Both the position numbers and the translations under genes were made by a program. A stretch of 59,134 nucleotides of DNA from Streptomyces griseoincarnatus (GTDB lineage Bacteria; Actinomycetota; Actinomycetes; Streptomycetales; Streptomycetaceae): assembly GCA_014649575.1 (NCBI GenBank), contig BMTH01000024.1:1-59134 (forward strand). Direction: 5' to 3'. Positions 17,520 through 24,515 of the stretch are shown here, piece after piece. The notes under the pieces are model-generated. The model was not told the origin of the DNA. It saw only the letters and a program-made list of their open reading frames with translations, and did no database searches. Position 1 is the stretch's first letter; each line of letters opens with the position of its first letter.

Positions 17520-18008
17520 CTACCGGTAGTTCACGAACTGCAGGGCGAAGTCGAAGTCCTTGCCCTTGAGCAGCGAGATGATGGCCTGGAGGTCGTCCCG
17601 GCTCTTGGAGGTGACGCGCAGCTCGTCGCCCTGCACCTGGGCCTTCACGCCCTTGGGGCCCTCGTCGCGGATGATCTTCGCGACCTTCTTCGCGTTCTCC
17701 TGGGAGATGCCCTCCTCGATCGTCGCGAAGATCTTGTACTCCTTGCCCGAGAGCTGCGGCTCACCCGCGTCCAGGGCCTTCAGGGAGATGCCCCGCTTGA
17801 TCAGCTTGGACTGGAAGACGTCGAGGACTGCCTTCACCCGGTCCTCGGAGTTCGCCTCCATGAGGATCTTCTCCCCGGACCACGAGATCGAGGCGCCCAC
17901 GCCCTTGAAGTCGTAGCGCTGCGAGATCTCCTTGGCGGTCTGGTTGAGGGCGTTGTCGACCTCCTGCCGCTCGACCTTCGAGACGATGTCGAAACTGGAG
18001 TCGGCCAT
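17520..18008 (-). CDS. YajQ family nucleotide-binding protein
   Basis: Protein of 162 residues, normal length for YajQ/UPF0234. The start MADSSFDIVSKV and the motifs NQTAKEISQRYDFKG, SEDRVKAVLDVFQSKLIKRG and QVQGDELRVTSKSRDDLQAII are those of the two-domain RNP-like fold. Family members bind nucleotides, and a Xanthomonas relative binds cyclic di-GMP. I chose the ATG at 18008; an upstream in-frame start would add an unconserved 29-residue leader. Confidence 0.9.
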   Translation of the reverse strand: MADSSFDIVSKVERQEVDNALNQTAKEISQRYDFKGVGASISWSGEKILMEANSEDRVKAVLDVFQSKLIKRGISLKALDAGEPQLSGKEYKIFATIEEGISQENAKKVAKIIRDEGPKGVKAQVQGDELRVTSKSRDDLQAIISLLKGKDFDFALQFVNYR

Positions 18009-18244
18009 GTCCTGTGGCTCCTTGATTCGGGGTGCGTATCGGGCTGCGCACCGGATGCGTACCGGTGTACTGGGAGCGGTCCCCGAGCCCGGCATCGGCC
18101 CCGGACCGCATCCGGACCAGCCTAGTCACCCCCCGGCCCCGGGGTGGCGATCAATCGGGTGGCGGAGCACCCCTGTCCATCGGGTATTGTTTACGTCGTT
18201 GCCAGCGAGCACCGCCGGAAGGCGGGGTTCAGTGCAGCAACCCC

Positions 18245-18289
18245 GGCGGTGTGGTTCTACCTTCCCAGGTTCGAATCCTGGCGCCGCCA
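18245..18289 (+). pseudogene. tRNA-Tyr remnant lacking D and anticodon arms
   Basis: The 45 bases begin with GGCGGTG and end with CGCCGCC plus discriminator A, which pair as a 7-bp acceptor stem. The T arm CCAGG-TTCGAAT-CCTGG is perfect, and GGT-TCT-ACC before it looks like the class II variable arm. These parts match tRNA-Tyr(GTA) as I recall it for Streptomyces, which is about 85 nt. The D arm and anticodon arm, about 40 nt, are missing, so it cannot decode. tRNA-Tyr is the attB of the integrating element SLP1, so this may be an integration or excision scar. A working copy must exist elsewhere if the sequence is right. CCA is not encoded. Upstream, 18211-18250 can fold as a nested hairpin (ACCGCC...GGCGGT around GGGGTT...AACCCC). 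Confidence 0.7.
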
Positions 18290-18295
18290 CACGAC

Positions 18296-18341
18296 CGAAA
18301 GGGTCTGTGACCAGCAGCAATGCTGGTCACAGACCCTTTCG
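18296..18341 (+). terminator. 21-bp perfect terminator hairpin with GCAA loop
   Basis: CGAAAGGGTCTGTGACCAGCA and its exact complement flank a GCAA tetraloop, 6 bp after the tRNA remnant. Ends in CTTTCGTCGTT. Probably the original tRNA-Tyr terminator. Confidence 0.75.
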
Positions 18342-18392
18342 TCGTTGACGGGCCCGGCGGCGGGGCCGGGCCCTCCGAGACCCGCCCGCGCC

Positions 18393-18569
18393 TCACCCGT
18401 CCGCCGCTTCGTGCAGCACCGCCTCCCGTACCGCTCGCGTGAGGTTTGCCGCCGTATCCACGCCCCCGCCCGAGTCGGCCGACAGGGCGGTGCCCACGCT
18501 GCCCCAGTCTCCCCAGGTACAGGCGTTGACCAGCCCGCCCCCACGCTCGGTCAACCAAACGTTGACCAT
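18393..18569 (-). CDS. Small hypothetical protein
   Basis: Frame of 58 residues from the ATG at 18569, with the strong G/C third-position bias of real Streptomyces genes. The sequence contains MVNVWLTERGGGLVNACTW at the start and a charged helical end LTRAVREAVLHEAA. I do not recognise a domain. It lies between the tRNA-Tyr remnant terminator and the zinc-ribbon-like gene at 18692, in a region where integrated elements such as SLP1 sit in relatives, so it may be element-derived. The start is uncertain because the frame stays open upstream. Confidence 0.45.
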   Translation of the reverse strand: MVNVWLTERGGGLVNACTWGDWGSVGTALSADSGGGVDTAANLTRAVREAVLHEAADG

Positions 18570-18612
18570 GCCCGTGGTCCGGCAGCACAGGGGCGTCGTC
18601 GCACCTCGCGGT

Positions 18613-18666
18613 CCTGGTCGCCGCGAGCTGACACCCCGGCCTGGTCGCGGCGAGCTGACACCCCGG
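18613..18666. repeat. 27-bp tandem duplication
   Basis: Two adjacent 27-bp units beginning CCTGGTCGC and ending GACACCCCGG, differing at one base. The copies lie just before the 18692 gene and flank its promoter region. Confidence 0.8.
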
Positions 18667-18691
18667 CAGGACACACGGGCACACTGGACGC

Positions 18692-18904
18692 ATGTCGCCG
18701 CGTCGTCGTCCCTGTCCCGAGTGCCGTCGTGAGATCGCCGTCGTCGCCGGGCGGTACGCGCGGCACGATCCGCCCGGCGCTCGCGGCAGCGGGGAGCTGA
18801 CCTCCTGCCCGGGGTCCCGTCGGCTCGCCCAACCGGGCTCCGAGCAGCCCTCGTTGGACGGCTACGTCGTGCCGCCGTTCCCCGGGCAGATGCCCCTCTT
18901 CTGA
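18692..18904 (+). CDS. Small zinc-ribbon-like protein, element type
   Basis: Protein of 70 residues. CPEC at 8-11 and a later Cys at 39 (SCPGSR) with a His at 25 could bind zinc. The C-terminus LDGYVVPPFPGQMPLF is a typical ending of small proteins that I associate with Streptomyces integrative elements and phages. The function is unknown. The ATG at 18692 follows the 27-bp tandem duplication. Found next to a damaged tRNA-Tyr, it is probably a leftover of an integrated element. Confidence 0.55.
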   Translation: MSPRRRPCPECRREIAVVAGRYARHDPPGARGSGELTSCPGSRRLAQPGSEQPSLDGYVVPPFPGQMPLF

Positions 18905-18922
18905 ATCGGCCCCCCACCCCGC

Positions 18923-19579
18923 TCAGTTGCCCGCGACCGACCTGACCGCCACCGGAACCGGCGCCGAGCCGCTGATCAGTTCCAGGGTGAGGCCCGCCGT
19001 CGCGGGCGTGTCCACCAGTTCCGCCAGGACGGCCGCCACGTCGTCGCGGGGGATCGGGCCGCGGCCCGTGCGTGCCTCCAGGCGGACCTGCCCCGTGCCA
19101 GGCTCGTCCGTCAGCTGACCCGGCCGCAGAATCGTCCAGTCGAGACCGTCCAGACTCCGTACGTACGCGTCCGCCTCGCCCTTTGCGCGCAGATACACGT
19201 CGAAGACCTCGTCCCCCTGGTGCTCCGCGTCCGCGCCCATCGAGGACACGATGACGAACCGGCGTACGCCCGCCCGCACGGCCGCGTCCGCGAACAGGAC
19301 CGCCGCCGCCCGGTCCACTGTGTCCTTGCGGCCCACGCCGCTGCCCGGGCCGGCGCCCGCCGCGAACACCGCGGCGTCCGCGCCCTTCAGGACCTCCGCG
19401 ACCTCCTCCACGGACGCCGACTCCAGGTCGAGCACGATCGGCTCCGCGCCCAGCTCCCGCAGGTCGTCCGCCTGTTCGGGTTTGCGGATGATGCCCGCCG
19501 CCTCGTCCCCGCGCGCGGCGAGCAACCGCTCCAGCCGAAGCGCGATCTGACCATGACCACCAGCGATGACAATGCGCAT
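18923..19579 (-). CDS. NAD(P)H-binding SDR-like oxidoreductase
   Basis: Rossmann-fold protein of 218 residues (NAD(P)-binding family PF13460 type). The dinucleotide motif GGHGQIALRLERLL is at residues 7-20, and RFVIVSSMGAD and YLRAKGEADAYVRSLDGLDWTILRPGQL correspond to the active-site strand and the YxxxK-like segment. Such proteins act as NAD(P)H oxidoreductases or isomerase-like enzymes; the substrate is unknown. I chose the ATG at 19579 because it starts exactly at the Rossmann strand MRIVIAGGHG. Only 18 bp separate its end from the convergent small gene at 18692. Confidence 0.87.
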   Translation of the reverse strand: MRIVIAGGHGQIALRLERLLAARGDEAAGIIRKPEQADDLRELGAEPIVLDLESASVEEVAEVLKGADAAVFAAGAGPGSGVGRKDTVDRAAAVLFADAAVRAGVRRFVIVSSMGADAEHQGDEVFDVYLRAKGEADAYVRSLDGLDWTILRPGQLTDEPGTGQVRLEARTGRGPIPRDDVAAVLAELVDTPATAGLTLELISGSAPVPVAVRSVAGN

Positions 19580-19662
19580 GCCTTCGACCGTACGTCGTAC
19601 CGGGCCCGTCCGCCGTGCGACCAGCCGCTCCGCACCGCACTCGCCCGACCAGGGGGCGCGTC

Positions 19663-20931
19663 TTACGCAGGCCCGCGCCCCTGCCGCGGCAGTCCTCGAC
19701 CCGAGCTTGACGCCGCCGAGTCGCAGTACTCCCGCACCGCGCTCGTGCGGGCCACCACACGCCCTCCGTGCACCACGATGCGGCTGTACGCCAGGGACAG
19801 CGCGGCCGGCAGGCCGTCGCCCCGTACCGCCAGCAGGTCGGCGGGGAACCCCGCCTCCACCCGCACCTCCGGCAGCCCCATCGCCGCCCGTGCCCGCGTG
19901 CTCACCGCCGCGTACGCGTCCTCGGGGGACAGGCCCTGACAGGAGGCCAGCAGGTACGCCGCCTCCAGCGGGTCGCCGCGGCCCACCGGGTTCGACACGT
20001 CCCGCAGCGAGCCGCTCCCCGCCGCCACCTGCACGCCCGCCGCGCGCAGCAGCCGCACCGGCGCCGCGTCCCGGCCGTCCGCCGCGCCGCAGCCGCCCTG
20101 AGGCAGGCACACCACCGTCACCCCGGCCGCCGCGAGCCGCTCCGCCGTTCGGGCCGCGACGTCGGCGGGGAGGGCGGACAGGCCCCCGCACGGGCCGAGC
20201 GTCACCCCCGGCCGCAGCCCGCCCGCGATCGCCGCGAGGCGGGCCAGCCGGGCCGGGTCGGACGCGTCGGTGTGCAGGTCGACCGGCAGGCCGTGCTCGG
20301 AGGCCGTCTCCAGTACCGCCTCCACATAGCCCGCGGGGTCGGGGTCGAGGTCCGGGCAGCCGCCCACCACGGACGCGCCCATCTTCACCGCGTCTCGCAG
20401 CACCGCCAGCCCGTCCGCCCCGGCCACCCCGGTCAGCACCCGGGGCATCGCCACCGTGGTCAGCTCGGCCAGCCCGCGCAGCGAGCGCGCCGCGCGCAGC
20501 ACGGCCCGCAGCGCGCCGAGCCCCGCCATGTCCCCCACCCGCACGTGCGCGCGCAGGGCCGTCGCCCCGTGCCCGAGCTGGAGCAGCGCCGCCTCCGTCG
20601 CCCGGCGCTGCACGTCCTGGGGGTCCTGCGAGACGGGCCCCGGACCGTCGGCGGACAGGGCGGTGTCGGCGTGGGCGTGCGGTTCGGCCGGGGCGGGCAG
20701 CAGCAGGTAGCCGGTGAGGTCCAGCCGTGGCACGCACGCGCGTGTCGCGTCCGCCGTGAGGCTGCCCGCCGTGCCGACGGCCTCGATGCGCCCGCCGCCC
20801 AGCCGTACGTCCACGGTCCGGCCGTCCGTGAGGCGGGCGCCGCACAGGAGGAGCGGGGGAGGGCCGGCCGGACCGGAACCGGAGGGCGAGGACCACGGCT
20901 GGGACGGTGGCTGCGGCCGGTTGTCGGTCAT
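19663..20931 (-). CDS. Amidohydrolase, cytosine deaminase-like but with altered active site
   Basis: Protein of 422 residues with an amidohydrolase TIM barrel and a composite beta domain at its ends. The HxH metal pair is present in EPHAHADT (H85, H87), the strand-5 histidine in DLHTDASD (H220), and the strand-8 aspartate in LRDVSNP (D311). Compared with E. coli CodA (from memory), the catalytic glutamate after HxD is an alanine (223), and the strand-6 histidine is lost: the segment reads VTLGPCGGLSAL where deaminases have a Ser-His pair. The enzyme may have another reaction or be inactive. The ATG at 20931 was chosen over an upstream start because the N-terminus is already long and disordered. 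Confidence 0.75.
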   Translation of the reverse strand: MTDNRPQPPSQPWSSPSGSGPAGPPPLLLCGARLTDGRTVDVRLGGGRIEAVGTAGSLTADATRACVPRLDLTGYLLLPAPAEPHAHADTALSADGPGPVSQDPQDVQRRATEAALLQLGHGATALRAHVRVGDMAGLGALRAVLRAARSLRGLAELTTVAMPRVLTGVAGADGLAVLRDAVKMGASVVGGCPDLDPDPAGYVEAVLETASEHGLPVDLHTDASDPARLARLAAIAGGLRPGVTLGPCGGLSALPADVAARTAERLAAAGVTVVCLPQGGCGAADGRDAAPVRLLRAAGVQVAAGSGSLRDVSNPVGRGDPLEAAYLLASCQGLSPEDAYAAVSTRARAAMGLPEVRVEAGFPADLLAVRGDGLPAALSLAYSRIVVHGGRVVARTSAVREYCDSAASSSGRGLPRQGRGPA

Positions 20932-21099
20932 CGCGCTCCTGGGGCTCGGGCTGCGCACGAGGACGCACGTCACGCTGAGACAAGATCACGCAGAGTGAGT
21001 CGAGCCTAGGACGGCCCCCCGTCCCGCGCCGGGAGGAGCGCAATAGTCGTACCGGCGTGGCACGTCCGTCCGGGAGGGGGGCGGAGGGCGGAAACGGAT

Positions 21100-21129
21100 T
21101 TGGGCGAACGGCGGCGGACCGTGTAATGT
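21100..21129 (+). promoter_or_regulatory. Promoter for tRNA-Thr/tRNA-Met/rpmG
   Basis: TTGGGC, 18-bp spacer, TAATGT. Transcription would begin near 21136, a few bases before tRNA-Thr. Confidence 0.55.
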
Positions 21130-21140
21130 CTTCATCGCTC

Positions 21141-21213
21141 GCCCCAATAGCTCAGTCGGCAGAGCGTCTCCATGGTAAGGAGAAGGTCAACGGTTCGATT
21201 CCGTTTTGGGGCT
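21141..21213 (+). tRNA. tRNA-Thr (GGT)
   Basis: All stems are present: acceptor GCCCCAA/TTGGGGC, D arm GCTC/GAGC, anticodon stem TCTCC/GGAGA with loop ATGGTAA (anticodon GGT), and T arm AACGG-TTCGATT-CCGTT. CCA is not encoded. Confidence 0.97.
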
Positions 21214-21259
21214 CTGGTGTGAGAGGTTCCCGCCGCGAGGCGGGGCCCGATCGCATCAA

Positions 21260-21332
21260 AGCGGTGTAGCTCAGTCGGTAGAGCAAGCGGCTCATAATCG
21301 CTGTGTCACCGGTTCAAGTCCGGTCACCGCTA
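21260..21332 (+). tRNA. tRNA-Met (CAT)
   Basis: Acceptor AGCGGTG/CACCGCT, D arm GCTC/GAGC, anticodon arm AGCGG-CTCATAA-TCGCT, T arm ACCGG-TTCAAGT-CCGGT. A paired first base of the acceptor stem marks it as elongator, not initiator, tRNA. Probably cotranscribed with tRNA-Thr and rpmG. Confidence 0.96.
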
Positions 21333-21420
21333 CTGTCAGTAGCCGATTGCGGGGTCGGTCCTTCGATCGGCTACTCTTCTTGCGTTAATCAAGTCCATCC
21401 GTTCGTCAAGGAGCACTCAC

Positions 21421-21585
21421 GTGGCTGCCACCGACGTCCGCCCGAAGATCACGCTGGCCTGCGTGGAGTGCAAGGAGCGGAACTACATCACCAAGAAGAA
21501 CCGGCGTAACAACCCGGACCGTCTTGAGATGAAGAAGCACTGCCCGCGTTGCAATGCGCACACCGCGCACCGCGAGACGCGATAA
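21421..21585 (+). CDS. rpmG: 50S ribosomal protein L33, zinc-ribbon form
   Basis: Protein of 54 residues with two CxxC pairs (CVEC and CPRC), so it is the zinc-binding form of L33. GTG start behind AAGGAG (21409-21414). It follows the tRNA-Thr/tRNA-Met pair and precedes the dehydratase pair, an order shared with mycobacteria (rpmG2-hadA-hadB). Streptomyces genomes often also hold a zinc-free paralogue controlled by Zur. Confidence 0.95.
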   Translation: MAATDVRPKITLACVECKERNYITKKNRRNNPDRLEMKKHCPRCNAHTAHRETR

Positions 21586-21596
21586 ATCAGGCTCGT

Positions 21597-21635
21597 ACAC
21601 GAGGCCGTCCCCCCACTCGGGGGGCGGCCTCGTGT
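21597..21635 (+). terminator. Terminator after rpmG
   Basis: ACACGAGGCC and GGCCTCGTGT enclose an inner CCCCCC/GGGGGG stem with an ACTC loop; CGTTT follows. Confidence 0.85.
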
Positions 21636-21704
21636 CGTTTCCCCACCGACACCACACACCGTGAGACATGTCGGTCCTGGACCGACACAGGAGGTGCCGC
21701 GCGC

Positions 21705-22157
21705 ATGGCGCTCGACCAGTCCTTCGTGGGGCGGAGCTACCCGCCCACCGAGCCGTACGAGGTGGGCCGGGAGAAGATCCGCGAGTTCGCCGAGGCAGTG
21801 GGGGACGCCAACCCGGCGTACACGGACACGGAGGCGGCCCAGGCGCTCGGCCACCCCGATGTGATCGCCCCGCCGACCTTCGTGTTCGCCATCACGTTCA
21901 AGGCCGCGGGCCAGGTCGTCGCCGACCCGCAGCTCGGCCTCGACTACAGCCGCGTCGTGCACGGCGACCAGAAGTTCGCCTACAACCGGCCCGTGCGTGC
22001 CGGCGACCGGCTCACCGTCACCTCCACCATCGAGACCATCCGGACGATGGCGGGCAACGACATACTGGACATCCGCGGCGAGGTGCACGACCAGGACGGC
22101 GAGCACGTCGTGACCGCCTGGACCAAGCTGGTGGCCCGCGCGGCCGAGGAGGCGTGA
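21705..22157 (+). CDS. MaoC-like dehydratase N-terminal family protein (HadA-like)
   Basis: Hot-dog fold protein of 150 residues. Motifs VGDANPAYTDTEAAQALGHPDVIAPPTF and VVHGDQKFAYNRPVRAGDRL place it with HadA-type subunits, which shape the acyl channel but lack the catalytic Asp-His pair. It is expected to pair with the next gene as a (3R)-hydroxyacyl thioester dehydratase. Streptomyces makes no mycolic acids, so the substrate chain is unknown. The ATG at 21705 is preceded by AGGAGG. Nearly adjacent to its partner gene (8 bp). Confidence 0.87.
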   Translation: MALDQSFVGRSYPPTEPYEVGREKIREFAEAVGDANPAYTDTEAAQALGHPDVIAPPTFVFAITFKAAGQVVADPQLGLDYSRVVHGDQKFAYNRPVRAGDRLTVTSTIETIRTMAGNDILDIRGEVHDQDGEHVVTAWTKLVARAAEEA

Positions 22158-22165
22158 ACCACACC

Positions 22166-22594
22166 ATGACGGCGAAGATCTCCTACGCCGACGTCGAGGT
22201 CGGCACCGAGCTGCCCGCGCAGACGTTCCCCGTGACGCGCGCCACCCTCGTCCAGTACGCGGGAGCCTCCGGCGACTTCAACCCCATCCACTGGAACGAG
22301 CGGTTCGCCAAGGAGGTCGGGCTGCCCGACGTCATCGCGCACGGCATGTTCACCATGGCCGAGGCGATCCGCGTCGTGACCGACTGGGTGGGCGACCCCG
22401 GCGCGGTCGTCGAGTACGGCGTCCGCTTCACCCGTCCGGTCGTCGTCCCCGACGACGACAAGGGCGCCGTCATCGAGGTCAGCGGCAAGGTCGCCGCCAA
22501 GCTCGACGACAACACCGTCCGCGTCGACCTCACCGCGACCAGCGCCGGCCAGAAGGTCCTCGGCGCCTCGCGCGCGGTCGTACGCCTCGCCTGA
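22166..22594 (+). CDS. MaoC-like hydratase/dehydratase (HadB-like)
   Basis: Hot-dog hydratase of 142 residues with the full hydratase-2 motif: SGDFNPIHWNERFAKEVGLPDVIAHGMFTMA, which provides the catalytic Asp and His. It should dehydrate (3R)-hydroxyacyl thioesters together with the HadA-like neighbour. The ATG at 22166 starts at the conserved MTAKISYADVEVG; a GTG at 22154 overlapping the previous stop would add four residues and is an alternative. The position beside rpmG, murB and secE-nusG parallels the mycobacterial had locus. Confidence 0.88.
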   Translation: MTAKISYADVEVGTELPAQTFPVTRATLVQYAGASGDFNPIHWNERFAKEVGLPDVIAHGMFTMAEAIRVVTDWVGDPGAVVEYGVRFTRPVVVPDDDKGAVIEVSGKVAAKLDDNTVRVDLTATSAGQKVLGASRAVVRLA

Positions 22595-22652
22595 GTCCGG
22601 GCCCGACCCGGAGCCGCGGTGGCGGGGGAGCGGGGGCGGGGGCGCCGTCTCG

Positions 22653-22658
22653 TAGTCT
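22653..22658 (+). promoter_or_regulatory. -10 box for a possibly leaderless murB mRNA
   Basis: TAGTCT lies 7 bp before the murB GTG, so transcription would start at or beside the start codon. No Shine-Dalgarno precedes the GTG and the -35 region is G-rich and weak. Confidence 0.4.
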
Positions 22659-22665
22659 TGAGCCC

Positions 22666-23721
22666 GTGCAGGAACTCCACGACGCCCCCCTCGCCCCGCT
22701 GACCACCTTCCGGCTGGGCGGCCCCGCCACCCGGCTGGTCACCGCGACCACCGACGACGAGGTGATCGCCGCCGTCCGCGAGGCCGACGCCGCGGGCACC
22801 CCGCTGCTCGTCATCGGCGGCGGCTCCAACCTGGTCATCGGCGACAAGGGCTTCGACGGCACCGCGCTCGTCGTCGCCACCAAGGGCGTCACCCTCGACG
22901 GCACCGGCCTGGAGCTGGCCGCCGGCGAGGTGTGGACCGACGCCGTCGCCGCCACCGTGGAGGCCGGACTCGCCGGCATCGAGTGCCTGGCCGGCATCCC
23001 CGGCTCCGCGGGCGCCACCCCCATCCAGAACGTCGGCGCGTACGGCCAGGAGGTCGCCTCGACGATCACCGAGGTCGTCGCCTACGACCGGCGCACCGGC
23101 GAGACCGTCACCCTCTCCAACGAGGAGTGCGCCTTCTCCTACCGGCACAGCCGCTTCAAGGCCGACCCCGAGCGGTACGTCGTCCTGCGCGTCCGCTTCC
23201 GGCTGGAGGACGCCTGCGGCATGTCCGGCCCGGTCAAGTACGCCGAGACCGCTCGCGTGCTCGGCGTCGCGCCCGGCGAGCGGGTGCCGCTGGCCACCGC
23301 CCGCGACACGGTGCTGAAGCTCCGCGCCGGCAAGGGCATGGTGCTGGACCCGGAGGACCACGACACCTGGTCGGCCGGCTCCTTCTTCACCAACCCGATC
23401 CTCGACGACGAGACGTTCGCCGCATTCCGTACGCGTGTACGGGAGCGGTGGGGGGACGGCGTGTCGCCGCCCGCCTATCCCGCCGGAGACGGACTCACCA
23501 AGACCTCCGCGGCCTGGCTGATCGACAAGGCCGGTTTCACCAAGGGGTACGGCAGCGGGCCCGCCCGCATCTCCACCAAGCACACCCTCGCGCTCACCAA
23601 CCGCGGTGAGGCCACCACGGAGGACCTGCTCGCCCTGGCCCGCGAGGTCGTGGCGGGCGTCCGTGAGGCGTTCGGGATCACCCTGGTGAACGAGCCGGTC
23701 ATGGTGGGCGTCGGCCTCTGA
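22666..23721 (+). CDS. murB: UDP-N-acetylenolpyruvoylglucosamine reductase
   Basis: Cytoplasmic FAD enzyme, 351 residues, that reduces UDP-GlcNAc-enolpyruvate to UDP-MurNAc with NADPH for peptidoglycan synthesis. The FAD-binding domain shows LVIGGGSNLVIGDKGFDGTAL, GIECLAGIPGSAGATPIQNVGAYGQE and YRHSRFK; the C-terminal domain has GSFFTNPIL (proton donor Ser region) and KTSAAWLIDKAGFTKGYG. Type I MurB by the presence of the tyrosine loop region. GTG at 22666 without a Shine-Dalgarno; see the -10 box just before it. Confidence 0.94.
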   Translation: MQELHDAPLAPLTTFRLGGPATRLVTATTDDEVIAAVREADAAGTPLLVIGGGSNLVIGDKGFDGTALVVATKGVTLDGTGLELAAGEVWTDAVAATVEAGLAGIECLAGIPGSAGATPIQNVGAYGQEVASTITEVVAYDRRTGETVTLSNEECAFSYRHSRFKADPERYVVLRVRFRLEDACGMSGPVKYAETARVLGVAPGERVPLATARDTVLKLRAGKGMVLDPEDHDTWSAGSFFTNPILDDETFAAFRTRVRERWGDGVSPPAYPAGDGLTKTSAAWLIDKAGFTKGYGSGPARISTKHTLALTNRGEATTEDLLALAREVVAGVREAFGITLVNEPVMVGVGL

Positions 23722-23795
23722 GAGGCGCCGACCGCGTAATTGCGTTGCCGCGCCCGGCCCGTCGCGCGTATCCCTGACGGCATGAGGAAGCATCC

Positions 23796-24515
23796 GTGCG
23801 GCTGAGAGCCGAGGAGTTCCGGCCGCGCGCCGGGCGTTACGCGTTCCGGGTCGTGCAGCCGCGCCCCGCGCTGCGGCACACCACGCTCGTCGACCCCATG
23901 CGCGACTGGGGCTACCTGGTCGGGGACCACGATGGATTGGCGCGCCTCGCCGGGTTGTTCTCCTTCGCGGCGTACTCCCCGCACACGGTCGTCCACGTCC
24001 CGCTCCGGCAGAGCATCCCCCGGGACTTCCCCCAGGGCGTGCCCGTCGACCTGGTCCTCGTCCACCAGACGCTCGGACTGCGGCCCTCCACCTGGCCCGC
24101 CCTGCGCCGCGGGCTCACCCAGGGCGTCCCGCGGACCGTCCGCACCGACGAACGGTGCACCGCGCGGCACGCCGCCGACTGGGAAAACCTCTGGGAGCAG
24201 CGCTGGGACCGCCTGCCCCGGACCGGCCGCGTCCAGCCCGCCGTCCACGCCCGGACGCTGTTCCTGTCCGGCGCGCGCGACACCTTCGCCGCCGCCTCCG
24301 TGAGGATCTCCGAGGTGGCCGGCTTCGGCCCGCTCGACAAGCGGGCGGCCAAGGGGTACGACGTGCTCCGCTCCTCGCTCACCACACTGCTGCCCCTGTC
24401 CCGGGGCCGGGGGACGGAGCTGGACATCGGCTTCCAGGCGTATCCGCCCCTGGCCCACTTCACCCCACCGGGGCGGTCAGCCAGGCGTCGACGTCCGACA
24501 GCAGCTTCTCCTTGA
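23796..24515 (+). CDS. Conserved hypothetical protein
   Basis: Basic protein of 239 residues with no signal peptide, membrane helix or metal motif. I recognise no domain. Segments such as VVQPRPALRHTTLVDPMRDWGYLVGDHDGLARLAGLF look structured, while the last 20 residues (RSARRRRPTAASP) are low complexity. Strong third-position G/C bias supports coding. GTG start at 23796. Its last 56 bases overlap the end of the convergent adenosine deaminase gene, so its C-terminus is read from the antisense of that gene. Confidence 0.6.
   Translation: MRLRAEEFRPRAGRYAFRVVQPRPALRHTTLVDPMRDWGYLVGDHDGLARLAGLFSFAAYSPHTVVHVPLRQSIPRDFPQGVPVDLVLVHQTLGLRPSTWPALRRGLTQGVPRTVRTDERCTARHAADWENLWEQRWDRLPRTGRVQPAVHARTLFLSGARDTFAAASVRISEVAGFGPLDKRAAKGYDVLRSSLTTLLPLSRGRGTELDIGFQAYPPLAHFTPPGRSARRRRPTAASP

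Noticed and set aside
18211..18250. Riboswitch upstream of the tRNA remnant
   Set aside because: The nested hairpin is compatible with a tRNA leader; there is no downstream protein gene on this strand to control.
19580..21043. 706-codon frame joining the NAD(P)H oxidoreductase to upstream sequence
   Set aside because: The upstream part is antiparallel-frame shadow of the amidohydrolase gene; the Rossmann motif begins exactly at the ATG at 19579.
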